In this document: positions 12,401-22,293 of the stretch, in pieces
Numbering within the stretch: the first letter of the stretch is position 1
How the letters are laid out: every line of letters begins with the position of its first letter
NCBI GenBank assembly: GCA_965153455.1
Contig: OZ234494.1
Location: 19,840,001 to 19,904,000, forward strand
From: Sphagnum compactum
Lineage: Eukaryota > Bryophyta > Sphagnopsida > Sphagnales
Length of the DNA: 64,000 nt
Reading direction: 5' to 3'
Translations under genes and position numbers: made by a program
The notes under the pieces: model-generated
The model's database searches: none
Told to the model about the DNA's origin: nothing
Seen by the model: only the letters and a program-made list of their open reading frames with translations

Positions 12401-12727
12401 ATTTGGGAAGAGAGTTTTCTTCTTCAACAAATTTGACTTTTGTAAGCTGGAGGGTTTGATGCTGGAGAAATATGGTGCAATTGTGGGATTGTCTCTTGGC
12501 CTTAACTCTAGCTTATTCCCTGAGAGCCAGAACACAGGGTTGGCAAGCTGACCATATGGTGCAGTATGTGTTTAGTATCACTACGAGGCTTGGGGCTTGA
12601 ACATGATGAGACAGGTTCTGTGGGGACCATCGCAGACAAGGGGTTAGATATAATAGAAGTTTTTTTTGGGATTAGACGGCTGTTGTTTGTTGATTTCTTA
12701 TGGTGACTGGGGTGATTGCAACCACAG
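12401..12727. other. Junction interval between two 5'-truncated genes
   Basis: This 327 bp interval lies between the cyclase relic, which starts abruptly at about 12400 on the minus strand, and the first recognised COMMD4-like exon at 12728. Neither family's upstream sequence is found here. Short open frames in it resemble nothing I recognise. Confidence 0.45.
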
Positions 12728-14435
12728 CCAGCGGTGAAAGTGAAGCTCACAGTAGAACAAATTTGGCAACGCATCCTTGAAGGTGAATTTGATGTATGAC
12801 AAAGTTTCTACCTGATCATTTCTTACCCTGCACACTGTTCTGCTACCACTTCGATTGCAGCCCCCTTGTTTAATCCTGCAGCTCAGTGTCTACTTGTCCA
12901 TAGATATGGGGGATGTAGGATCTGCATGCAGTCTGATAAGATCATCCATTGCAATCTGTTGGTGTGCAGTATGATAATGTGATGAAACTCACTGATGACT
13001 CCACTCTTGGTAAGCTTGTATTTTTTCATTCAAGATTTTCTTAGAAAGAGAGAACCAGCTTCTGGTCTTAGTCTGCAAACTATATGACCCATGGATCTCA
13101 CCCCACAAGCTGGCATATCTGGCACAGTATAAGTAGAAACCAAAGGTCATAGATAAGAGACAGGAACCCAGCCTACCTGTGAATAGCTCATTAGGTTTGC
13201 AGTGATATTCGCTAATCAACAAAACTTGATGTGTTGCCATGGTCCCCTTCATGTTGTTCATGTGCAATGACTGCATTTTGAAAGATTGGTGTAGTTTGAT
13301 GCTGGTGGTATTTTGCATATTTTGAGTTTGTATATGCATGTCAATGGATCTATGTATTTCTGGTTGATACAATTGTGGGGAGTTGCATGTCATCAAGAGC
13401 AGGAGAATCAGATGTGAAGGCATGCATTGCAGTTCTTCATTTCTTCGTTGCAAGTTCTGCCAAGTTCGAAGTTGAAGAATCAACTCTGGCTCATGAACTT
13501 CAACAGCTTGACTTGCCAAAGGTTTGTTGAGTGTTCTTCTCTTCAGGCATGTTTTGATAATAATGACATCTGGTTGTGGTCTGGTTAACTTTCTGAGATG
13601 TGTTTCTTTGGACTGTCTGGGGTAGTCAGAGCGAAGTGATGCTGTAGTGAGACCATATTGGGAGAACAAAGAGGCATTGCAGAGCAATTTCTCCAACAGA
13701 GTCTTCAATGTAAGCCTTCCATTGTAATTGTCCAAGTTCAAAGTCCATACTCTGCTCCATGGTGGATCTAGTGAAGGCTCCGGATCATTGCCTCATGACT
13801 GTAAATTCTGCTTCCAGTTTGAATGAAGCAAAGGTGATGGAGACTCTACTCTGTTTGCTGTAGCCTTTTGGTTGTGGATCCCATGCCCAGTTTGGGGAGG
13901 GGCAAGTTTGGAGAGAGGGAGAGAGAAAAGAAGGGAGGGGTGGGTGGTTTGGTTTTTGACGTTTGCAGGGATATGGCAGTACCTGCAATTCTAGTTGGTG
14001 CATGGCAAGCAGAAATTGGGGAGTCAAAGAAGGTCATAATGCGATTGACAACATCCAACAAAGACAGCAAAAAAGTGAAAGAGGGTGGCAACAAGGATCT
14101 CCTTGTTACTTTGACTGCTGAGAAGTTGCAGACTCCATTACATAGTCGTTCTCCTAACAGTTATCTTTATCAGTGCTTCAGTTCTTTGGGTATGGTCTTG
14201 TTTTAGAACAGCATGATGTTGAGTTTATGATGGTCAGGAGGAGGGTCACCTGGAAGTCTGGCATGTTGTACATTAGGTCCAATTGTGGACAAATCTCACA
14301 AGTTTTAAAGAGAGTAGATGTGCCAAGTAAGCATAGTCCATCTAGCAACAGCTGAGATTTCACCTACTGACTGATTGTGGAATCATTGTTGCAGAGTTGA
14401 AGACTGCAAGGGCTTTGATGGATGAATACTCATGA
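12728..14435 (+). CDS. COMMD4-like COMM domain protein (N-terminal exon not found)
   Basis: Phase-consistent exons occur at 12728-12793 (PAVKVKLTVEQIWQRILEG), 12970-13009 (YDNVMKLTDDSTL), 13403-13521 (ESDVKACIAVLHFFVASSAK, then LAHELQQLDLPK) and 13626-13709 (SDAVVRPYWENKEALQSNF). A later exon at about 13969-14144 gives KKVIMRLTTSN...LLVTLTAEKLQ, and the last at 14395-14435 gives LKTARALMDEYS and a stop. This order matches animal COMMD4: the N-terminal helical region with xDVKAxxAVLxF and ELQQLGLPK, then the COMM domain ending in LKxAxxLM. COMMD4 is a subunit of the Commander endosomal recycling complex. The family's first exon (start to about residue 25) is not visible upstream, and the junction into the 13.97 kb exon does not keep phase, so the gene may be 5' truncated or broken. 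Confidence 0.65.
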
Positions 14436-15265
14436 GAGTTTTGGCTGGTCTGCTAATTTTTTGTCTGTAATACCGGTCATGATTGCATGAGATTTTGCTG
14501 TCATAATTTGATAAGAGCTTCTCCACTGTTTATGGGGAGTGAATGCTGCAGGAGATATTGTTGGCTAGGGTGTCTGAGTTGGCAGTAAATTGTATATTTT
14601 TCCACAGGACACTTAAGACAAACATAGATGCAAGGGAAGATGGGTGGCACACTGAATATCTGAACGTGTCAAATCTCAAACCATCATTGTCCAGTTTTTT
14701 CTCTCATGACATCCAGAGGTGGAGACTGCCACCAAGGACTCTCCTAGGTACCAAATGGCCTGTCAATTTTGTCTGTAAGTATGGTTATTGATACATGTGT
14801 AGTTGTAGCAAAGAAGGAAGCTGCTGGAAGTGTATCCAGTTCTGTACATTACTCAATTGAGTTGTTTTCCATAATGCACAGAACTGCACAACTGGTCTCT
14901 GGTTTATGAGTAGAAATTGATGTTGTGTAAAGGCTCAGTATGCCCTGTTCTCAATCAAAGGATGATAACAGGGCTTGGAAACTGAGTTAGTTAGACACAC
15001 TGGGAATGATCTTATGGACACACCAGATTAGATGCTGTAGAGCCTTGTACATATCTCAGCAGGTGATTGTAATAGTTTGTAGAATTTTCAAACCTGACTG
15101 GGTGCTTGTCTTTCTTCACATACTGAGAGCCTTGTGAGGGTGTGCTTTGGTCCCATCAAATGGATTTCTAGGACATTACCTCTCATACGACCCCTCTTAG
15201 AACAAACTGAGAGAATCAGAGATGTACCTAGAGTTTGCTTCATACATGTGGCAATCTGCCTTTTT
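14436..15265. other. Region downstream of the COMMD4-like gene, no gene seen
   Basis: Probable 3' UTR and flank of the plus-strand COMMD4-like gene. The open frame around 14543-14791 has no recognisable motif. No repeat was noticed. Confidence 0.4.
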
Positions 15266-15437
15266 GACCATTGTCTTTTCCTAGGGAGATTGTGGTGAAG
15301 CAGCCTACAAGGTTGAATAGTCTCTTTTTGTACACATGCAGGTCTGGTTGTGACTATTGTCTTTTCCTAAGGAGATTGTGGCCAAGTAGCCTACAAGGTT
15401 GTATGGTCTCTTTTTGTACACATGCAGGTCCAGCTGT
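15266..15437 (+). repeat. Tandem duplication, two copies of 86 bp
   Basis: The segment starting GACCATTGTCTTTTCCTAGG at 15266 is repeated from 15352 (GACTATTGTCTTTTCCTAAG). The two copies share the inner GCCTACAAGGTTG and CTCTTTTTGTACACATGCAGGT text and differ at a few sites. The copies sit side by side with no spacer. Confidence 0.85.
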
Positions 15438-16464
15438 CAGCTGTGCACCCATGCCATAACACAAAAAGTGGAGACTAGATTCAACTTTAAATTTGAGGGA
15501 ATTTTTGGTGTGATTTGTAGTTGCTGAATGAGATCCCTCCAGTTGTCAGACTGCAGACTTATTTCTTGTCCAATTTGATCCACACTTGTTCTTAGGATTG
15601 ATTTGCAATGTTGGGAAATATCTTCATCTACATTTTGTCAGTTTGACATGAACATTGTGCAGCAAGATATACAGACAGTGGTGGTGAAGAAACCAAAACT
15701 TCCAGATATGATTGAGCTTTCATATCAGGTATAGTTTGTTGGATATTAACCAAGTTTTGTCACAGGTCTACAGCTACAGACACCCAATTTATTATGTTTG
15801 ATTCTTCCACAGATTTTGTTTACACTTTCTATCCACATTTCAGTCTTATCTAGTTCGTAGACTATTTATTTTTCTAAGATACATAAATGGGTTTAGAAAC
15901 AGCATGTTTGCTTCTGTTGGTTTACAAGAAGAATTCAAGGGCTGTTAAAAAATCAGCATTAGCATTTGCACAAAGAGTAATATCAATTGACAGGACATGG
16001 TATGAAATGAGCTTATTTTTCGGTTGTGTGAACCAGTAAGAATATACTCCAGACATTGAAACACATATTTGCAGAGGGACAAATTACCGTACCATATCAA
16101 TGCCAATTAGTTTGAATTGCAGATAATAAATTCCATATCTGCAGAGGAAATGGATGAATTGCCATATCAATGGCAAATGTCAAATTACATAAGTTACAAG
16201 AAAGAGGAGAGGAGAAGGGTCCTAAAATCTCTATGAAAAATGTTAAATTACAAATGTTACAAAAGATGAGAAGGGATTCTAAAATGGGTATGTTACAGGT
16301 TATTTGTGCTTGCTAAGACTACAAATCAATGTAAGAATTGAATATCAAAATTTTGACCAAAGAAAAGTTAGGTCTATCAAAAATCTTTCCACTTCTGTGC
16401 TAATTCTCTTCCAGGATACTCATTTTCTTCAAAAATATGAAACAATTTTTGCACGGTCATTTTC
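15438..16464. other. Intergenic, one orphan exon-like segment
   Basis: Most of this is unremarkable flank of the amylase 3' end. At 15676-15729 (plus) the segment between ATACAG and a GTATAG donor reads TVVVKKPKLPDMIELSYQ without a stop. It looks exon-like but has no neighbours that join to it and I do not recognise it. Confidence 0.3.
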
Positions 16465-18824
16465 TCATCTTCTTTCCCAGACACAATAGTCTTTTCCAGC
16501 TGCAGCGATGCTGAATTCCTCTCGATTCGGAGTCAAATCTCCCATATCAAAGCAAGAGCCAATTTTGACCACTACCCGATCATCAATGGTGGCCACATAT
16601 AAATCATTTTCTGCTGCAACTATGTGACATTTGCTGTTGGCTTTGATATCGTTCCGCTTTCTAACTTCAACCAAACTCTTGATCTCTTCCTTCAGACCCC
16701 AGTCGTAGAAATGGTCATAGAACTGCACAGTGTGAAGAAAAAGCTCAGTCACATGAGTGTATACTAGTACTGTTATGGTCTCTTTATGGAGCTTTTCGAA
16801 CAGATCAATTTGAGGAGAATCCACAATAGAGAACTAGCTAGGTATTGCTTTAAAGGAGAGAGCTTACGATGCAAGGTGTTCCTGGATGTGTCAGAATGTA
16901 CGCATATCCTTGCATGACTTTATCACCAGGGAATGGCCAGTGGCCTTGCGTGGAGCCTGTATCATGATTGTCGATGAATGTCACTGCCTTCTCAGGCCAG
17001 TAGCCAATCATACCAGGAGGTTTGCTGTTTCCATCCCTCAATCTCCATAGCTGCCCATTGACAGCTTCTTGTAAAATACCCTTGGTAGTGAAATCGAAGG
17101 CTGTTGATTTGCCTTCTGTATCATTCACCCAATTAACAAGCTGTTGTCGGTGACTATCCTGGTTATATTCAAGGCCAGATTCACCATAGTTCATGCTTGA
17201 CCAGAACTCTCCGACTGCAAACTCTGGAAGAGTGTGCTTCACATAGTGTCCAACAAAGTAGCCAGCATAACCTTTTGCAAAATCAAATCTCCAACCATCA
17301 AATCCAATGCTATGTTTCAACCATCTCATCCAGTCAATGAGTTCTCTTTGCACTCGATCGTTGGTGTGATCAATGTCTGGAGCTGCTCCAAAATCTTCTC
17401 CTGTATCCGGGTTTCCAGTGCCGTCACTGTAAGGAAAATCATCCCCAGCTATGGCCCATGGACCCCAGTCAAGCCGATCATCAGGTGTACCTCCTTCAAA
17501 GATAGCCCATACACCTCGATCATCTTGTGACTCTGCGCACCTGTGGTTTACTACAATATCAGCACTACACCTAATCCCTTGAGCATGGAAGCTGTCAATG
17601 AGGTTCTTAAGCTTCTCTTCATTTCCGTATTTGCAAGCATTTAGATCATACAATCTCCCTGGCATATACCCTGCACAAAAGAACAGTCCCGACATCAATT
17701 TTTTGCTTTGTCAATTGTTCCCATAAAAAAATTCTTTAGGCAGATTGGCAATGACTACACTCAATATATCCTTCATGCTGTTGCATCACAATTGGGACCA
17801 AAAGTGCTGCAAAAAGCAGTCATGTTCTGAACACAAGTCTTCTCATTATGACTGGAAGATGCTGTAAGAGGAGAGCTATAAATCAATTCTGTACAAAGAA
17901 CCTTGTGCTGTTGCCTTACCTTGAGGAGCCACGGAGTGACTGGATGGAGGCAACCACACATCTGTGATTCCAGCTGCAGCCAAATCCTCGGCTGTCTTTG
18001 CAAGAACATCATACCAGCATGAACTTTTCCAAGACTCCCAGTTAAAACCCTGCACATAAAACCGCCACTATTTCATCAACAAGGCTGATGATGGACTAGA
18101 TTACCTATTACTTCTCTTACCAATTCCCTCTTCTTGCTTCCAGTCTTTGGAGCACAGTAGACTTGTGTGTGACAAATTTCAGCTGCTGTTGACATTGAAT
18201 CTGCTGCTAATATAATCCTAACTTGGATCAATCAAGCCATGAACTTGCTGGATGGAGCAACTGCAGCATGCACAAATCGAAAAAACAAAAAAATAAAATT
18301 CGTAGGCTGGCTGCAGTTAATACTTGTATTTCTCATGCAGAGAATGAGGAATTTCGAAGTACCTGAAACATGATAATCTTCAGTGGATCAGCCTTGATCT
18401 TTCCACCTCGAGACTCTGTATGCTTGTATAGTTGATCCATTTTCTGCTGTTCTGTTGGAGCTTCCACTGATTTTTTTCTCTCCTCTACTGGTGCTACACT
18501 AGCTTCAGGAGCTTCCACCACTGCAGCTACAATCTTCATAGATCTGGATCTCCTTCTTCTGCTGTGAGGTGAAATACTTCTAACGTTTTTGGAGGCGGCA
18601 AGACGAGAACAAAAGCTCATGGCTGTCAGAGATGAATCACTGGGCAACAACACTCTCAGTCTGCAGCTAGCTGATTGAAAGGGCTCATGGGTGGTAGTTG
18701 TAGTAGTAGCAGCAGCAGCACATGATGAGCTTGATGGTCTCGAAGAGGATGTAACAGGAACGAATCCATGCAGTTTGCCTCCTGTATGAGTAACAACTGC
18801 TTGTTGTTGCAACATGGATACCAT
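16465..18824 (-). CDS. Plastid-type alpha-amylase, AMY3-like catalytic form
   Basis: There are four exons: 18824-18363, 18049-17920, 17670-16868 and 16722-16465. Phases fit exactly and give 550 residues. The first ~110 residues are rich in S, T, A and R, as in a plastid transit peptide. The GH13 domain begins at [14 protein letters not shown] and follows plant AMY2/AMY3 order: VVNHRC, then [13 protein letters not shown] with the nucleophile Asp, VGEFW with the acid/base Glu, and [17 protein letters not shown] with the transition-state Asp. It ends in the usual C-terminal beta domain with KDYCVWERR. The enzyme cleaves internal alpha-1,4 links of starch. The tandem CBM45 starch-binding modules of full-length AMY3 are absent, and the transit peptide runs almost directly into the barrel, so this is a short plastid isoform. 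All catalytic residues are present. Confidence 0.93.
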
Positions 18825-19560
18825 GGTGCAGAACAGAACTCTTTATGAAGACAATTCTAATCACACACTAGTCTACAAAACCAAATTGCAGCAAAGTAAA
18901 TCTACAATGGAGTGCGATGACAATCTCTCTCACAATAATTCTCCACAAAAGTTCTCGCAACTTTGGCAGCAGGAGCAGGCAGCAGCAGGTAATGTACACA
19001 AAGAGCGACCAAGAGAGAAGACGATGGAGAGATCACAGCAGCGACACTCGTGCTCTTTGTACTGGTCCTTAACCACAGAACTAGCCGTGGTTAGTTTCAC
19101 ATACCACGAATCTCAACCGTTGATCACTATCTTTCCTCCCACGTGTCAAGTGCTGATTGAGGGAAGCGGCGATCCGCCTATCAGAGAACGTCCTGTTGTA
19201 TATGGGGGACTGGAGTGGAAGTGGGCCGCTAGCTTTTGACAAGTGGCAGTTTACGAAAAAACTTGACAGGCGTCCAGTGAAAGTGTGGGAATCTTTTACT
19301 CCAAGTGCCATCTTCTGATTGGTTGGCTGGAGTGATTACGAACGCACCAAAACCCCCAAGAAAATTTTGAGGCCATCCAGTTGGATGAAACCCTAATTTT
19401 GAAACCCCTAAGTTAGGTGGGTAGTGGTGTTGGTTCACTCTGACCCTGATTGGTTGGATTATCTAAAATTTCGGGTTATTGAGTGACCAATGGAAAGATT
19501 TTGAATTTTGTTGAATTGAAAATGTTATGATCCACGTGGTGATTTCCTATTGGTTGCGTT
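18825..19560. promoter_or_regulatory. Amylase upstream region with G-boxes and clustered CCAAT motifs
   Basis: Upstream of the minus-strand amylase, CACGTG cores lie at 19140-19145 (about 315 bp from the ATG) and 19533-19538. CCAAT or its complement ATTGG occurs at 19318-19322, 19449-19453, 19487-19491 and 19549-19553, i.e. four within 240 bp, three of them in the wider form TATTGGTTG or GATTGGTTGG. G-boxes bind bZIP/bHLH factors and CCAAT boxes bind NF-Y. The motifs are seen; their use here is inferred. Confidence 0.45.
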
Positions 19561-19911
19561 CTTTAAGCGAACAGGTCTTTGATGTTGAAAGCAGTGTGGT
19601 GGGCGTATTGGTATTGGATGGTCGGGATTTAGAATCGTCTTCTTCTGAACCGTTGCTTGTTGTCAATATCGAAGTCGTTGAAAAAATTAAATCTGACGGT
19701 CGAGGTGTGCAAAGACGTTTACTGTTGCTAATAGCATGCCCAACGGCAGCAATAAATTGGTCTCTAGAGTACTTTTTGTATGAAGATTTACAGAAAAGTA
19801 GTCTGAATCTTCTTTGGGCTGGTAAATATATGCACACGTTCACAGTGCCTTGCAAGAGTATCTGTTTCTCAACTGTAAATGACTCTTTCTCATTGGCAAA
19901 CTACAATGATT

Positions 19912-20025
19912 GGCCCAGGTGGTGAGACTTAAATAGTGTCTCACTTTGTATAGTCCGTCTTTCAGGTTGGCCCTGGTGGTGGGAGTTAGAGTTAAATTGT
20001 CTCTCACTTTGTCCATCTAATCAGG
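19912..20025 (+). repeat. Tandem duplication, two copies of ~57 bp
   Basis: GGCCCAGGTGGTGAGACTTA...TCTCACTTTGT...TTTCAGG (19912-19966) is followed by GGCCCTGGTGGTGGGAGTTA...TCTCACTTTGT...AATCAGG (19969-20025). The second copy has small insertions. Function is unknown. Confidence 0.65.
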
Positions 20026-21335
20026 TTCATGGGTGGGGACTGGGGAGAAACTAAACAATGCACACTCGATGTGCTAAATACCGGTAGAGGGCAGCTGCTA
20101 GGCATGGTCCTTGAAGAGGAGATACATTTCCCAGTTTAGGGTGAGGGGCTCAAGGTTTGATTGTACAGTTCTCTTCTGGATGGAAATTGGTTGCAGCACA
20201 ACAATGATTGCTTCTTGCAGTTTTGGTTTTGTTAGAAATTTCTTGCTTTTGTCACAATTTTTTTGAGAATGCAGACCAAAAGAGCAATTTGAGCTTTCAT
20301 AGAAAACAAAACCTTCATGAAACTGGAGGATGAAGATGAAAAAAGCTATTTAAAAATTTGTACATATGATTTCTGTTTTGTGCACATGACATTTGGAAGG
20401 CATGAGGTTTGTACCAACATGATAGCCGCTACTAGACTTAATGTTCTTCATTCAAAATGTAACATCTTTCAATCTCTGAGTTTAAAACAAAGTTTAAGCA
20501 TTTGACATCTGAGGGAAGGAGAAGTGACAATGTGCATGAGTGCAAAGTACATGATGAAAATTAGGCTGCAGGCGATGGGTTTGCGAAGAGGCTGCAAGTG
20601 ATGGGTGCCGTCGGAAACCCCGCGAAATGCGAAGCAAGTAAGTAGGTACCCAAGGGTTAGTCGAAGAAGCTGATACCTGAGATGATGCCGACGATCCTGC
20701 TGATGAAGGCGATGAGCAAGATCCCAGTTGCTTGAGAAATTGATCAGTTTCTTAGCAGTTGCAGCACCACAGATTTCTGCAGAGTTGCTCCTTAGGAACC
20801 GCTTCCTGATTCCTCTTGAGCGAGCGGGTGGTGTACAGACAAGAAGCTCACGGTCAACTCCCTTTGCCTCTCTATCTCTGTCTGTCTGTCCTCTTCTTCT
20901 TCTTCTTCAAGTCCTTCAGCTCCTAATGAGTGCAGCGGCGTCCAAGCACCTGCAGCTCCTCGTCGACGTGTCTACATTGCCCTGATTTGCTCTGATCCGA
21001 TGCAAGTGGGAACCAAAGGACCGAACCCGAAATGAAAAAAAAACTAAAAACCACAACACTACAGATCAGATCCAGAAACTGACAACAGGAGAAACCAAAA
21101 CCACATTTCAGCTGTTGCTGTAAGAAAAACCACAAACTTGTAGTGTGTGCAAGGATGAATGAAGGAAAGATCCCACCCACCTCCAGGCTCCAAACTTCTT
21201 GGCTTGTTTGTTGTTCCACAGAATGAAAGACACACAAGAGAAGAGACAGACAAGCTCAAAAGCTGGGAAGTTGAAAAGCAAAGTCGACAAAAGAAAAAGA
21301 GGAGAGGAAGAAGATTGAAGACCCGGCAGATACAT
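20026..21335. other. Intergenic region, no gene resolved
   Basis: A pyrimidine-rich stretch (20870-20912, CTCTATCTCTGTCTGTCTGT followed by repeated CTT) looks like transcribed leader DNA on the plus strand. On the minus strand, 20728-20655 reads ATGILLIAFISRIVGIISG and a stop, a hydrophobic tail that could be the end of a small membrane protein, but no upstream exon could be joined. Neither is called as a gene. Confidence 0.3.
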
Positions 21336-21339
21336 AGAA

Positions 21340-21510
21340 GGTTTTCAGTCGTCAGAACCGAGGAAAAAAAGATCAAAATCGCCAAATTTGTATATTTGGT
21401 TTTCATTGTGTAGCCAAATATAGAAAGATATGATTAAATATTTGTACCTTATTTCTCGTTACTAGCTAAATTTGGCTAAATCTTCCTTGTCTTTTTTTAG
21501 GAATTTCTTT
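21340..21510 (-). repeat. Dispersed repeat R5, copy a
   Basis: Read on the minus strand, this holds GAAGATTTAGCCAAATTTAG, an AT-rich middle, then AATGAAAACCAAATATACAA followed by ATTTGGCGAT. The same arrangement occurs at 39460-39600, 40225-40370, 46440-46600, 52600-52740 and in part at 56850-56900. It has no coding capacity and is probably part of a non-autonomous transposon family. Confidence 0.75.
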
Positions 21511-21539
21511 ATATAGCCAGTCTGAAGGACCAGCAGGAT

Positions 21540-22277
21540 TTATCCATTGAAGTCCGGACTTCTGTCCGCGTCCTTGTTGTCTGTCGCAGCGGACGCGAAC
21601 GCGAGGAGGCCAAGTTCTGCTCCGGGAAGGTGCGCGCGGCTTCAATAGTGATCGTTTTCTTTCTCGTCTGTCGCAGCATACGCGAACACGTTTTCCTTAT
21701 CGTCTGTCACAGCAGATGCGTTCGCGAGAAGGCCTTTGAAGATTCTGCTCCGGGAAGGTGCGGCATCGGCAGCGATCGAAACGAGTGTGTTTTATTTCGC
21801 AAGGTAATGTGATCAAACAAATTTCTGAGTCAGTTTTTCCTCTTCTCTTTTTTCTTTTTTTTTGACGGACTGTGAGGCGGCCGTGTGCTCTGGTGGCGTG
21901 TTTCTTGTCGTCATGTTCCAGCGAGTAAGTTGAATATGTTATCTAAGTGCAGTCGTAGTGCTATTCAAGCTTTTTTTCTGACTTTCAATACCTGCACAAT
22001 GCCATTGGTAGTGTGATATTTTGTTTTTTTTCTCATTTTCGAAAACTAGCACACAATTCCAGCGGGTACTGCATTAGTACTGGGACATTGTTTTTCTCTG
22101 ATTTTCAAACTTTGTTAATTTAGTTTTAGGGAATTGAGTAGGGTTGCATTTAGTTTTAGGGAAGTGAATATAGGATCTCTCTGTCAATTTCCTTGTGTTT
22201 TGAGATTCACTTGATGCAATTTTTTTTGGATTGAATGTTTGTTTCCAAGTGTTGAAATATATTGTGTGCTTGTTCAG
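21540..22277 (+). promoter_or_regulatory. GC-rich leader with duplicated segments and a probable 5' UTR intron
   Basis: A GC-rich island in AT-rich DNA. GTCTGTCGCAGC or a close variant occurs at 21579, 21666 and 21702, and TTCTGCTCCGGGAAGGTGCG occurs at 21615-21634 and again at 21743-21762, so the segment is internally duplicated at a spacing of about 125 bp. A donor GCAAG/GTAATG lies at about 21803 and an acceptor TTGTTCAG ends at 22277, which would put a UTR intron just ahead of the ATG at 22294. This is the likely promoter and leader of the next gene. Confidence 0.5.
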
Positions 22278-22293
22278 GGCCAGCATCTTCAAA

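Noticed and set aside
12989-13741. 250-codon minus-strand open frame as a gene
   Set aside because: It lies antisense to phase-consistent COMMD4-like exons, has no motif I recognise, and covers introns of that gene.
19527-19925. 132-codon plus-strand open frame as a gene
   Set aside because: No motif and no splice context; an antisense frame of 102 codons overlaps it. It lies in the likely promoter region of the amylase.
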